The translations under genes and the position numbers were made by a program. DNA of 64,000 bases from Betaproteobacteria bacterium UBA1934 (GTDB lineage Bacteria; Pseudomonadota; Gammaproteobacteria; Burkholderiales; Rhodocyclaceae), in the NCBI GenBank assembly GCA_002337055.1, contig DDFG01000005.1, positions 13,037 through 77,036 of the forward strand, given 5' to 3'. This document shows, one piece after another, positions 52,192-60,773 of this stretch (the stretch's first letter is position 1; each line of letters starts with the position of its first letter). The notes under the pieces were generated by a model, which saw only the letters and a list, made by a program, of their open reading frames with translations, searched no databases and was not told the DNA's origin.

Positions 52192-52518
52192 TCACGCGCA
52201 GCAGGCGAAGACGTGCTTGACGTTCAGCGTGGCGTCGTCGTCGTTGACAGCGATCAACCGATCAATGTTCGGATGCTTGCCCGGATTCGCCCGCGCATCG
52301 GCCGTATGCTCGGCGTAAAGTTCCAGTCCGTTTTTGGCCGCCTCGGGCGTAATGGCCCCGAATTTCTGGGCGAGATGGTGATACACCGCCAGCGAGCCCT
52401 GGCTACCGGGCCGGTTTTCGATCGTGGCCACAAAACCGCCATGGCGATCAAGCAGGCAGAGCCCGGCGAGATGCGACACGCCGGGCAGTTTTTTCAGATT
52501 TTCAGCAAATACAGCCAT
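52192..52518 (-). CDS. DUF2322 family protein
   Basis: A 108-residue cytoplasmic protein of unknown function. FAENLKKLPGVSHLAGLCLL, GSLAVYHHLAQKFG and RANPGKHPNIDRLIAV match what I recall of the DUF2322 family. No signal peptide or membrane helix; ends in ACCA. Between purB and the cytochrome c' gene on the same strand, 16 bp after purB. Confidence 0.75.
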   Translation of the reverse strand: MAVFAENLKKLPGVSHLAGLCLLDRHGGFVATIENRPGSQGSLAVYHHLAQKFGAITPEAAKNGLELYAEHTADARANPGKHPNIDRLIAVNDDDATLNVKHVFACCA

Positions 52519-52534
52519 TCAATTTCTCAAGTGT

Positions 52535-53911
52535 TCAAATTCTTTTCGCCAGTTCAGCGGCCTTGCCGGTGTAGTCCCACGGCGTCAGCGCGAGCAGTTC
52601 GGCTTTGGCGGCGTCGGGAATGGCAAGCTTCTGCACGAAAGCCTGCATGCGTTTCTTGGAAACGCGCTGGCCGCGGGTCAGCGCCTTCAGCTTTTCATAG
52701 GGTTTGGCGATGCCATAGCGGCGCATCACGGTCTGGATCGGCTCGGCGAGCAACTCCCAGTTGGCGTCGAGATCGTCCAGCATGCGCTCGGCGTTGATTT
52801 CCAGCTTGTTCAGGCCTTTCTGCAGCGAGTCGTACCCGAGCAGCGCATAGCCCAGACCGACGCCCATGTTGCGCAGCACGGTCGAATCGGTCAGATCGCG
52901 CTGCCAGCGCGAGACCGGTAATTTCTCCGCCAGGTGGCGCAAGACCGCGTTGGCGAGGCCGAGATTGCCTTCCGAATTCTCGAAATCGATCGGGTTCACC
53001 TTGTGCGGCATGGTCGACGAGCCGACTTCGCCGGCCTTCAGCTTCTGCTTGAAGAACCCGAGCGAGATATAGCCCCACACATCGCGGTCGAGGTCGACCA
53101 GGATGCTGTTGGCGCGCGCAAAGGCGTCGAACAGTTCGGCCAGCGCATCGTGCGGCTCGATCTGGATGGTGTAGGGATTGAATTCGAGGCCGAGCGATTC
53201 GACGAAGCGCCGGGCGAACCCCTCCCAGTCAAAATCCGGGTAGGCCGCCAAGTGGGCGTTGTAGTTGCCGACCGCGCCGTTGATCTTGCCGAGCAGGCTG
53301 ACCGCCGCGATGCGCACGCGAGCGCGTTCGAGGCGAAAGACGACGTTGGCCATTTCCTTGCCCATCGTTGTCGGCGTCGCCGGCTGGCCGTGCGTGCGGC
53401 TCATCATCGGCACTTCGGCGTAAGTGTGCGCCAACTCGCGCAGGCGGGAAACAATCTTGTCCAGCGCCGGCAGCAGCACTTTGTTGCGGGCGTGCTGACA
53501 CATCAGTGCATGCGACAGATTGTTGATATCTTCGGAGGTGCAGGCGAAATGGATGAACTCGCCCACCCGCGTCACCTCGTCGTTTTTCTTGAGCTTCTTC
53601 TTGATCCAGTATTCGAGCGCCTTGACATCATGATTGGTCTCCGCCTCGATCTTCTTGACCGCCTCGGCATCTTTCGGCGAAAAGTCAGCCACCAGCGCAT
53701 CGAGCTCGGCAATGGTGTCTTTCGAAAAGGCTGGAATCTCCTTGAAATGCTTTTCCGCCGCCAGCGCTTTCAGCCACTCGATCTCAACCTGTAGGCGACG
53801 GTGGATCAGGCCGAATTCTGAAAAATGCGCGCGCAGTGCATCAACCTTGGCGGCATAGCGGCCGTCAAGCGGGGAAAGAGCGGTCAGGGAATCGAGATTC
53901 ATGGCGTTCAT
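52535..53911 (-). CDS. purB: Adenylosuccinate lyase
   Basis: Two steps of purine synthesis, 458 residues, homotetramer. ALSPLDGRYAAKVD near the start, SRTHGQPATPTTMGKEMANV, and the signature GSSTMPHKVNPIDFENSEGN with the catalytic Ser loop. Length and motifs fit the long (E. coli-type) class. A second ATG three codons in is an alternative start. Confidence 0.96.
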   Translation of the reverse strand: MNAMNLDSLTALSPLDGRYAAKVDALRAHFSEFGLIHRRLQVEIEWLKALAAEKHFKEIPAFSKDTIAELDALVADFSPKDAEAVKKIEAETNHDVKALEYWIKKKLKKNDEVTRVGEFIHFACTSEDINNLSHALMCQHARNKVLLPALDKIVSRLRELAHTYAEVPMMSRTHGQPATPTTMGKEMANVVFRLERARVRIAAVSLLGKINGAVGNYNAHLAAYPDFDWEGFARRFVESLGLEFNPYTIQIEPHDALAELFDAFARANSILVDLDRDVWGYISLGFFKQKLKAGEVGSSTMPHKVNPIDFENSEGNLGLANAVLRHLAEKLPVSRWQRDLTDSTVLRNMGVGLGYALLGYDSLQKGLNKLEINAERMLDDLDANWELLAEPIQTVMRRYGIAKPYEKLKALTRGQRVSKKRMQAFVQKLAIPDAAKAELLALTPWDYTGKAAELAKRI

Positions 53912-54018
53912 TTTTGGCGAAAAGGAGATATTACCTTAGTCAGTGTCAGCAGAAAACCCTTGTATTTCCGTGACATGGCGAACCTTGTTGTCATGGGTGC
54001 AGGAAGGCTTCGCTGGGT

Positions 54019-54024
54019 TATAAT
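54019..54024 (+). promoter_or_regulatory. Likely -10 element of the GST gene
   Basis: TATAAT preceded by TGGGT, 32 bp before the ATG at 54056. No good -35 at proper spacing. The gap lies between divergent purB and the GST gene. Confidence 0.45.
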
Positions 54025-54055
54025 GGTCCCGTTACTTATGCCATTATGACAAACA

Positions 54056-54664
54056 ATGAAGTTGATCGGCTTGCCCTCCAGTCCGTTTGTTCGCAAGGTG
54101 CGTATCGTCCTGGCCGAGAAAAAAATCGACTACGAGTTCGTGCTGGACAACCCCACCGCTCCGGGCAGCCAAGTGCCGGGTTACAACCCACTCGGCAAGA
54201 TTCCGGTCCTGGTGCTGGATGACGACACGTCCCTGTTCGATTCGCGGGTCATCGTCGAGTATATCGACAACGTCACACCAAACAACAAACTGCTGCCGGC
54301 ACCTAATCGTGCGCGTACCGAGGTCAAGCGCTGGGAAGCAACCGCTGACGGCCTGCTCGATGCCGCCGTGGCGATTGTTTACGAAACCCGCCGGCCGAAA
54401 AAGGAACAAAGCCCAGCCTGGATCGAACGGCAGCAAGGCAAGATCATCCGCGCGCTGGAGTTCATGGCCGATCAGCTTGGCGACGGCGCCTTCTGCATGG
54501 GCACGCATTTTTCGCTGGCCGATGTCACAGTCGGTACCGCGCTGGGTTACCTCAATTTCCGCTTTGCCGAGATCAACTGGCAAGAAACCCACCCCAACCT
54601 CGCCAAGCTGTATGAAAAGCTGATGCAACGCCCTTCTTTCGCCGAAACGGTACCGCACGATTAA
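54056..54664 (+). CDS. Glutathione S-transferase family protein (YibF-like)
   Basis: A 202-residue cytoplasmic enzyme. Thioredoxin-like N-domain starts MKLIGLPSSPFVRKVRIVL, with the Ser of SPFVRK at the usual catalytic place, and FDSRVIVEYID forms the glutathione site. The helical C-domain has FSLADVTVGTALGYL. Substrate unknown. A weak hairpin terminator follows. Confidence 0.88.
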   Translation: MKLIGLPSSPFVRKVRIVLAEKKIDYEFVLDNPTAPGSQVPGYNPLGKIPVLVLDDDTSLFDSRVIVEYIDNVTPNNKLLPAPNRARTEVKRWEATADGLLDAAVAIVYETRRPKKEQSPAWIERQQGKIIRALEFMADQLGDGAFCMGTHFSLADVTVGTALGYLNFRFAEINWQETHPNLAKLYEKLMQRPSFAETVPHD

Positions 54665-54688
54665 AACGGCGAAGGCATTAAAACGGAA

Positions 54689-54711
54689 GGCGCTGCGGCG
54701 CCATTCTTTTT
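54689..54711 (+). terminator. Terminator after GST gene
   Basis: GGCGC-TGCG-GCGCC followed by ATTCTTTTT. Short stem but a fair T tract. Confidence 0.55.
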
Positions 54712-54733
54712 GTGACTCAGCGTTCCAGAACCA

Positions 54734-55420
54734 TCATCTATCGCACTGCATATCGTCAAGCAACCCCGCAAGTTGCGGCACGCTGTCAACCAAGGCAAAA
54801 GCATCTCGAAAATCGTACCCCCGCGTAAGCTCGGTTTTCAACACGATGCAACGCAATCCAGCAGCGTTGGCCGCTTGCAAACCACGCGGTGAGTCTTCGA
54901 CCGCAATACATTCCTCCGGTGGCAGCCCTAGCCGATCCAGCGCTAACAGATAGGGCTCGGGATGGGGCTTCGGCGCGGCGTATTGTTCCGCGGTCAACAC
55001 AAACTCAAAGCTTGGACGCATCGGCAAATTTCGATGAATTACATCAAAATGCGCCTGACTCGCACTGGTCACCACACCCATCCTGGGCCTGCCATTCAGT
55101 GCACGAAGGAGTTCCGGAATCCCCGGCCGCGCCAGCGAACTCGCCTGAACCAATTGATCGGAATACATCGCATTGCGCCGACTTCTTGCTTCGATGATCT
55201 CCGATTCAGAATATCCCAATTCACGAAACCGATGCCAGATCCCGATATCTTGACAAAGGAAGAACGTCAGAAAGTCGTCGGCGGTCAAATTGATACCAAC
55301 GGCGCCAAAAAACGCCCGGCTCGCCTCGAAGAAAAGACGTTCGGTATCGACCAAAACGCCGTCATTGTCCCAAAGAATGGCTTTCAGCACGGCATGCAAC
55401 TCATTGGTCGGGTCGTCCAA
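54734..55420 (-). CDS. HAD-superfamily phosphatase, beta-phosphoglucomutase-like
   Basis: A 228-residue cytoplasmic hydrolase. Motif I AILWDNDGVLVDTE has the nucleophile Asp (with Asn in place of the usual Phe between the two Asp), motif II VVTSAS, motif III KPHPEPYLLAL and motif IV AVEDSPRGLQAA. The substrate is probably a sugar phosphate but is not shown by the sequence. Base composition is a little lower in GC than the neighbours. Confidence 0.87.
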   Translation of the reverse strand: MDDPTNELHAVLKAILWDNDGVLVDTERLFFEASRAFFGAVGINLTADDFLTFFLCQDIGIWHRFRELGYSESEIIEARSRRNAMYSDQLVQASSLARPGIPELLRALNGRPRMGVVTSASQAHFDVIHRNLPMRPSFEFVLTAEQYAAPKPHPEPYLLALDRLGLPPEECIAVEDSPRGLQAANAAGLRCIVLKTELTRGYDFRDAFALVDSVPQLAGLLDDMQCDR

Positions 55421-55471
55421 CGCAAAACGCGGGCCTTCGCGCCTGATCGACTTTGCGAAACAAACGGGGAC

Positions 55472-56569
55472 TCAGACAATCACGCCGCCGCCCAGGCACA
55501 CGCGCGATTCGTATACCACGACCGACTGCCCCGGCGTCAGCGCCCACTGCGGCTCGGCGAAGCGGAGTTCGCAGCTGGCGGCATCCAATCTTTCGATTTC
55601 GCAGGGCTGATCGGCCGTGCGATAGCGCGGCTTGGCGGTGTAAACCCAGTGTGTATGCGGGTCTTCGCCTGCCACCCAGGATAACTGCTCGGCCTTGAGA
55701 GCGTTGCGGAACAGCGCCGGATGGTCGTGCCCCTGCACCACATACAACACATTCTTTTCCATGTCCTTGCCGGCGACAAACCACGCATCGTGCTCGCCGC
55801 CGCCGGGCCGCCCTTTCTCCCTGAGGCCACCGATGTGCAATCCTTTGCGCTGGCCGAGGGTGTGGTACATCAACCCGTCGTGCTCGCCGAGCGGTTTGCC
55901 GTCGTCCAGCCGGCGAATCTCGCCTTTCTGGGGCGGCAGGTAGCGCATCAGGAATTCCTTGAACGGCCGTTCGCCGATGAAGCAGATGCCTGTCGAATCC
56001 TTCTTGGCGGCGACGTGCAAGCCCTCCGCCTCGGCGATCCGGCGCACGTCGCGCTTGTAGACGTCGGCGAGCGGAAACACGGCGCGGGCGAGTTGCGCCT
56101 GGTTCAGGCGGTAGAGGAAATAGCTTTGATCCTTGGTGCCGTCTTCAGCTTTCAGCAACTGAAAGCGGCCATCGAACTCGCGCACGCCGGCATAATGCCC
56201 GGTGGCGATGCGATCGGCACCCATCCGCATGGCATGGTCGAGAAAGGCCTTGAACTTGATCTCGGAATTGCACAGCACATCGGGATTGGGGGTGCGCCCG
56301 GCCTGATATTCGCGCAGGAATTCGGCAAAAACGCGATCCTTGTATTCCCGGGCGAAATTCACCACCTCGACGTCGATGCCGATAACATCGGCCACGCTCA
56401 TCACGTCGACCAGATCCTGACGCGAGGAGCAGTATTCGTCGTCATCGTCGTCTTCCCAGTTCTTCATGAACAGGCCGACGACCCGCCAGCCCTGGCGTTT
56501 CAGCAACAATGCCGCCACGGCGGAATCAACGCCGCCGGACAACCCGACGACCACGGTTTTTCCAGTCAT
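55472..56569 (-). CDS. mnmA: tRNA-specific 2-thiouridylase MnmA
   Basis: Thiolates U34 of Lys, Glu and Gln tRNAs. The 365-residue enzyme has the PP-loop VVGLSGGVDSAVAALLL near the N-terminus, NPDVLCNSEIKF with the first catalytic Cys, and STGICFIGERPF with the second. Upstream and overlapping nothing; the Nudix gene lies 33 bp upstream on the same strand. Confidence 0.96.
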   Translation of the reverse strand: MTGKTVVVGLSGGVDSAVAALLLKRQGWRVVGLFMKNWEDDDDDEYCSSRQDLVDVMSVADVIGIDVEVVNFAREYKDRVFAEFLREYQAGRTPNPDVLCNSEIKFKAFLDHAMRMGADRIATGHYAGVREFDGRFQLLKAEDGTKDQSYFLYRLNQAQLARAVFPLADVYKRDVRRIAEAEGLHVAAKKDSTGICFIGERPFKEFLMRYLPPQKGEIRRLDDGKPLGEHDGLMYHTLGQRKGLHIGGLREKGRPGGGEHDAWFVAGKDMEKNVLYVVQGHDHPALFRNALKAEQLSWVAGEDPHTHWVYTAKPRYRTADQPCEIERLDAASCELRFAEPQWALTPGQSVVVYESRVCLGGGVIV

Positions 56570-56602
56570 TCCAGAACCTCAAGCAAAAGGGGGCGAACCT
56601 GC

Positions 56603-57049
56603 TTAGCCATAATACGTCAGCGATTCGAGCGGATAGCGCCGCCCGGCCGCGTGGTCGGCGATGCACGCGGCGACCATCGGGCTGCGGTGCCGCGCCTCGG
56701 CGGCGGCGATCTCGGCGGACGTCAGCCAGTGCGCCGCCACAATGCCGTCATCCAGCCGCCGTCCGGCCTCCCACCCGTACAGCTCGCCAGTAAAGGCGAA
56801 GCGCAGATAGGTGAGATCGCGAACCGGGTTGTGCCAGTGATAAATCCCCACCAGCGCGGTGGGCACGAAATGATAGGCCGACTCTTCCAGCGTTTCGCGC
56901 GCAACCGCGTCGATCAGGCTCTCGCCGAATTCGAGATGCCCCGCCGGCTGATTGAAACGCAATCCCGCATCGGTTTCCTCTTCCACCAGCAGATAGCGTC
57001 CGTCGCGGAAAACCACGGCCGCCACCGTCACGTTCGGCTTCCAGATCAT
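56603..57049 (-). CDS. Nudix hydrolase (NudJ-like)
   Basis: A 148-residue pyrophosphohydrolase. The Nudix box GHLEFGESLIDAVARETLEE is present, with Ser-Ala in place of the final conserved Gly. Upstream of mnmA, the position also occupied by nudJ next to mnmA in enterobacteria, so a thiamine- or nucleoside-diphosphate role like NudJ is plausible. Confidence 0.87.
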   Translation of the reverse strand: MIWKPNVTVAAVVFRDGRYLLVEEETDAGLRFNQPAGHLEFGESLIDAVARETLEESAYHFVPTALVGIYHWHNPVRDLTYLRFAFTGELYGWEAGRRLDDGIVAAHWLTSAEIAAAEARHRSPMVAACIADHAAGRRYPLESLTYYG

Positions 57050-57135
57050 CGCCTTATCCCGCGCAAAAGCGCCATTTTACCCGCCGAAATCGGCTAGAAT
57101 CCAAGACTTTCGAGAGCACATTCGGAGACGAAACC

Positions 57136-58056
57136 ATGTCCATGTCGGATCGCGACGGCTTTATCTGGTACGACGGCAAGCTGGTGCCGTGGCGCGACGC
57201 CACCACCCACGTCCTGACCCACTCCCTGCACTATGGCATGGGCGTCTTTGAAGGCGTCCGCGCCTACAAGACCGTACAAGGCACCGCCATTTTCCGGCTG
57301 GAAGACCACACCGACCGCCTGTTCAACTCCGCGCACATCTTTCAGATGGCCATGCCTTTCGACAAGGCCACCATCAACGAGGCACAGAAAGAAGTGATCC
57401 GCGCCAACGGACTGGAATCCGGCTATCTGAGGCCACTCGCCTTCTACGGGTCGGAAAAGCTCGGCGTGTCGCCCAAGGGCGCGCAAGTGCATGTCGCCAT
57501 CGCTGCCTGGCCGTGGGGCGCCTACCTCGGTGAAGAAGGCCTGCAACGCGGCATCCGCGTCAAGACTTCCAGTTTCACCCGCCACCACGTCAATATTTCG
57601 ATGGTGCGCGCCAAGGCTTGCGGCCATTACATCAACTCCATTCTCGCCAACAACGAGGCCACCAACGACGGCTATGACGAAGCGATGCTGCTCGATCCGG
57701 AAGGTTACGTTGCCGAAGGCGCCGGCGAAAACCTCTTCATCGTCAAGAAGGGCAGGCTCTACACCCCCGACCTGACCTCCTGCCTCGAGGGCATCACCCG
57801 CGCCACGGTCATTCAGCTCGCCGAAGAGTTGGGTATTCCGGTACTGGAAAAGCGCATCACGCGCGATGAGGTCTACGCCGCCGATGAAGCCTTCTTCACC
57901 GGCACCGCCGCCGAAGTCACGCCAATCCGCGAACTCGATGGTCGCCAGATCGGCATCGGTCATCGCGGCCAGATCACGCTGCAATTGCAGGAACGCTATT
58001 TCGACGCGGTCTACGGCCGTAACGGCCAGCACGCCGAATGGCTGGCGATGGTTTGA
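57136..58056 (+). CDS. ilvE: Branched-chain amino acid aminotransferase
   Basis: PLP-dependent final transamination for Ile, Leu and Val, 306 residues. HSLHYGMGVFEGVRAYKT, the PLP Lys in SMVRAKACGHYINSIL, and DLTSCLEGITRATVIQLAEE with FFTGTAAEVTPI are class IV signatures. Followed 11 bp later by a small zinc-finger gene. Confidence 0.95.
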   Translation: MSMSDRDGFIWYDGKLVPWRDATTHVLTHSLHYGMGVFEGVRAYKTVQGTAIFRLEDHTDRLFNSAHIFQMAMPFDKATINEAQKEVIRANGLESGYLRPLAFYGSEKLGVSPKGAQVHVAIAAWPWGAYLGEEGLQRGIRVKTSSFTRHHVNISMVRAKACGHYINSILANNEATNDGYDEAMLLDPEGYVAEGAGENLFIVKKGRLYTPDLTSCLEGITRATVIQLAEELGIPVLEKRITRDEVYAADEAFFTGTAAEVTPIRELDGRQIGIGHRGQITLQLQERYFDAVYGRNGQHAEWLAMV

Positions 58057-58067
58057 GAGGACATGCC

Positions 58068-58253
58068 ATGAGCGAAAACAAGGTCATCGAACTCACCGAA
58101 AAGGATTTGCCGCTACACTGCCCGCGTCCCGACGCACCGCTCTGGTCGCAGCATCCGCGCGTCTATCTGGATGTCGCCCACACCGGCCAGGCCGTCTGCC
58201 CCTACTGCGGCGCGCAGTACGCCTTCAAGGGTGAATTGCCGAAAGCACACTGA
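58068..58253 (+). CDS. Zinc-finger domain protein (NDUFS6-like CHCC)
   Basis: A 61-residue protein. LHCPRPDAPLWSQHPRVYLD followed by AVCPYCGAQYAF supplies the conserved Cys-His-Cys-Cys set found in the complex I accessory protein NDUFS6. In many proteobacteria the gene follows ilvE. The ATG at 58068 is used; an earlier one lies within ilvE. Confidence 0.85.
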   Translation: MSENKVIELTEKDLPLHCPRPDAPLWSQHPRVYLDVAHTGQAVCPYCGAQYAFKGELPKAH

Positions 58254-58312
58254 TTGCAGGCCGTTCGTCCGGCGCCGCCGGCGCCCGAACGGCTCGCACC
58301 CGAGCCACACTG

Positions 58313-59317
58313 ATGAAAGCGCTTGTCGTCGCCCCCTCGTGGATCGGTGACACCATCCTCGCCCAGCCGCTGTTCGCCCGTCTGCACGCTGCCGAGCCGG
58401 CGCTGACGCTCGACGTGCTGGCACCGCGCTGGGTCGCACCGGTACTGCGCCGGATGCCGGAGATCGCAGCCGTCATCGACAGCCCCTTCGGACACGGCCA
58501 ACTCTCGCTCGCCGCGCGCCACCGCCTTGCCCGCCAACTGGCCACCAGCGGTTATGCGCGCGCCTATGTGCTGCCCAATTCGCTGAAATCGGCTCTGGTG
58601 CCCTTCCTCGCCACCATTCCCGAGCGCGTCGGCTTTACCGGCGAGCATCGCTATGGCCTCGTCAATGTTCGCCACACGCTCGACAAAGCCGCCCTGCCGC
58701 TGATGGTCGAACGCTTCGCCCAACTCGCGCAGCCCGTCGGCTCGCCGCTCAGCCGCCCGGTTGCCGAACCTCGCCTGGTATCGACCACCGAGCAGCAGAC
58801 CGCCACGCTCGCGGTGCTCGGCCTCACGGCGGAAGCCCGCCCGGTGGTGTTCTGCCCGGGCGCCGAATACGGCCCCGCCAAGCGCTGGCCCGCCGCCCAT
58901 TTCGCCGCCCTCGCCATGGCACTGGCCGAACGCGGGCATCGTATCTGGCTGCTCGGCTCGCCCAAGGATGCGCCGGTCGCCGACGAGATCGATCGCCTGG
59001 CGCCGGGCCTCTGCACCAACCTGTGCGGCCGTACCGGACTCGACCAGGCCATCGACCTGATCGCCCGCGCCGAACTCACCGTCTGCAACGATTCGGGGTT
59101 GATGCATGTCGCCGCCGCGCTGAACCGCCCGCTGGTCGCTCTGTTCGGCTCGTCTTCGCCCGGATTCACGCCACCGCTCTCCCGCCGCGCCCGCGTTCTC
59201 TCGCTCGGCCTGTCGTGCAGCCCCTGCTTCAAGCGCACCTGCCCGCTCGGCCATCTCGACTGCCTCAACGGACTGGCCCCTGCGCGCGTGCTAGAAACCT
59301 GCCTGGAATGCCTGTAA
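58313..59317 (+). CDS. waaF: Lipopolysaccharide heptosyltransferase II
   Basis: Adds the second heptose to the LPS core, 334 residues, GT9 family. MKALVVAPSWIGDTILAQPL at the N-terminus, VVFCPGAEYGPAKRWPAAHF and the C-terminal NDSGLMHVAAALNRPLVALF sugar-nucleotide site are clear. The stop shares a base with the next gene start (TAATG). Confidence 0.93.
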   Translation: MKALVVAPSWIGDTILAQPLFARLHAAEPALTLDVLAPRWVAPVLRRMPEIAAVIDSPFGHGQLSLAARHRLARQLATSGYARAYVLPNSLKSALVPFLATIPERVGFTGEHRYGLVNVRHTLDKAALPLMVERFAQLAQPVGSPLSRPVAEPRLVSTTEQQTATLAVLGLTAEARPVVFCPGAEYGPAKRWPAAHFAALAMALAERGHRIWLLGSPKDAPVADEIDRLAPGLCTNLCGRTGLDQAIDLIARAELTVCNDSGLMHVAAALNRPLVALFGSSSPGFTPPLSRRARVLSLGLSCSPCFKRTCPLGHLDCLNGLAPARVLETCLECL

Positions 59318-59769
59318 TGCCCACCTCACTGCGCCCGATTCTTTTCGCCACCCCCGAAGATGCCGAAACCGCCTTTTACGAAGCGCTCGAACAGGGCGAC
59401 GCCGAAGCGGTCATGGCCGTCTGGTCCGAGGACGACGAAGCCGTCTGCATTCACCCCACCGGCGTCCAGCTGCTCGGTATCGGGCTGATCCGCGACAGCT
59501 GGCGCAGCATCTTCAACAACTCGCGGATACGTGTCGAATCGCAACGGCTGGCGCAATGGCAAGGCATGCTGCTGGCCATTCACCACCTCGTCGAGACCGT
59601 CTATATCGGCGAAGACAACAGCGCGCACGGCCCGCTGTTCGTGACCCATGTCTATTCGCGCGGCGCGCACGGCTGGCGCCTGGTCAGCCGGCACGCTTCG
59701 GCCGCCAACGAAGCCCACGCGCCGGAAAATCACGGCGGCGACGACACGCCGCCCCGCGTGCTGCACTGA
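59317..59769 (+). CDS. NTF2-like (SnoaL/DUF4440) family protein
   Basis: A 150-residue cytoplasmic protein with the cone-fold pattern TAFYEALEQGDAEAVMAVWS, CIHPTGVQLLG and RLVSRHASAA. Such domains bind small molecules or act as weak isomerases; no substrate is indicated. Start chosen at the ATG overlapping the waaF stop, with an ATG three codons earlier as alternative. Confidence 0.8.
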   Translation: MPTSLRPILFATPEDAETAFYEALEQGDAEAVMAVWSEDDEAVCIHPTGVQLLGIGLIRDSWRSIFNNSRIRVESQRLAQWQGMLLAIHHLVETVYIGEDNSAHGPLFVTHVYSRGAHGWRLVSRHASAANEAHAPENHGGDDTPPRVLH

Positions 59770-60773
59770 TGCGCCCCTACCGCGCCCCCGCCTGGCTTCC
59801 GGGCGGCAACGCCCAAACCCTGTGGCCGCTGATGATCAAGCCGAAGCGGCCGCCGTTCCGACGCGAACGCTGGGAAACACCCGATGACGATTTCATCGAC
59901 GTTGATCTGATCGACGGCCCCGCCACCGCCCCGCTGCTGATGCTCTTTCACGGCCTGGAGGGCAGTTCGCGCTCGCACTATGCGCTCGCCCTCGCCCACG
60001 CTGCCCGACAGCGCGGCTGGCGCTTCGCGTTGCCGCATTTTCGCGGCTGCTCGGGCGAACTGAACCGCCTGCCGCGCGGCTACCATTCCGGCGATTCCGC
60101 CGAGATCGCCTGGCTGCTCGCGCGCGCCCGCGCGCTGGCGGGCTCGGCGCCGTTATTCGCCGCCGGGGTCTCGCTCGGCGGCAACGCCCTGCTCAAATGG
60201 GCGGGCGAACAAGGCGAAACAGCGCAGGAACAGGTGGCCGCCATCGCCGCCATCTCCGCGCCTGTCGATCTCGCCGCCTGCGGGCACACGCTGGCGCGCG
60301 GTTTCAATCGCATCTACACACGACATTTTCTCGACACCCTGAAATCGCGCTGCGAAGAACGTCTTTTGCGCCACCCCGGCTGCTTCGACGCCCGCGCCAT
60401 GCGCCGCGCCCGCAACCTCTACCAGTTCGATGACGCCGTCACCGCGCCGCTGCATGGTTTTGCCGGCGCCGACGATTACTGGACCCGCGCCTCCAGCAAA
60501 CCCTGGCTACGCGGCATCCACCTGCCCGCGCTGGTGCTGAACGCGCGCAACGACCCTTTCCTGCCCGCCCGCCATCTGCCCACACCGGCCGAAATCGGCC
60601 CAGGCGTCGTGTTGGAACAACCGCCGCAGGGCGGTCACGTCGGCTTTGTCAGCGGCCCTTTTCCGGGGCGACTGGACTGGCTGCCACAAAGGCTCTTACA
60701 CTTCTTTATCGCCCACTTGCCGGAGCAGAACCATGAACACCCCACTTCCTGCGGAGATTTTCAAGGCCTATGA
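59769..60773 (+). CDS. Alpha/beta hydrolase of the YheT family
   Basis: A 334-residue esterase-like protein. LFHGLEGSSRSHYALALAHA forms the oxyanion region, GVSLGGNALLKW carries the Ser nucleophile, NARNDPFLP the Asp and QGGHVGFVSG the His. It starts by TGATG overlap with the preceding gene. The last 41 bp overlap the phosphomannomutase start in another frame. Confidence 0.9.
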   Translation: MRPYRAPAWLPGGNAQTLWPLMIKPKRPPFRRERWETPDDDFIDVDLIDGPATAPLLMLFHGLEGSSRSHYALALAHAARQRGWRFALPHFRGCSGELNRLPRGYHSGDSAEIAWLLARARALAGSAPLFAAGVSLGGNALLKWAGEQGETAQEQVAAIAAISAPVDLAACGHTLARGFNRIYTRHFLDTLKSRCEERLLRHPGCFDARAMRRARNLYQFDDAVTAPLHGFAGADDYWTRASSKPWLRGIHLPALVLNARNDPFLPARHLPTPAEIGPGVVLEQPPQGGHVGFVSGPFPGRLDWLPQRLLHFFIAHLPEQNHEHPTSCGDFQGL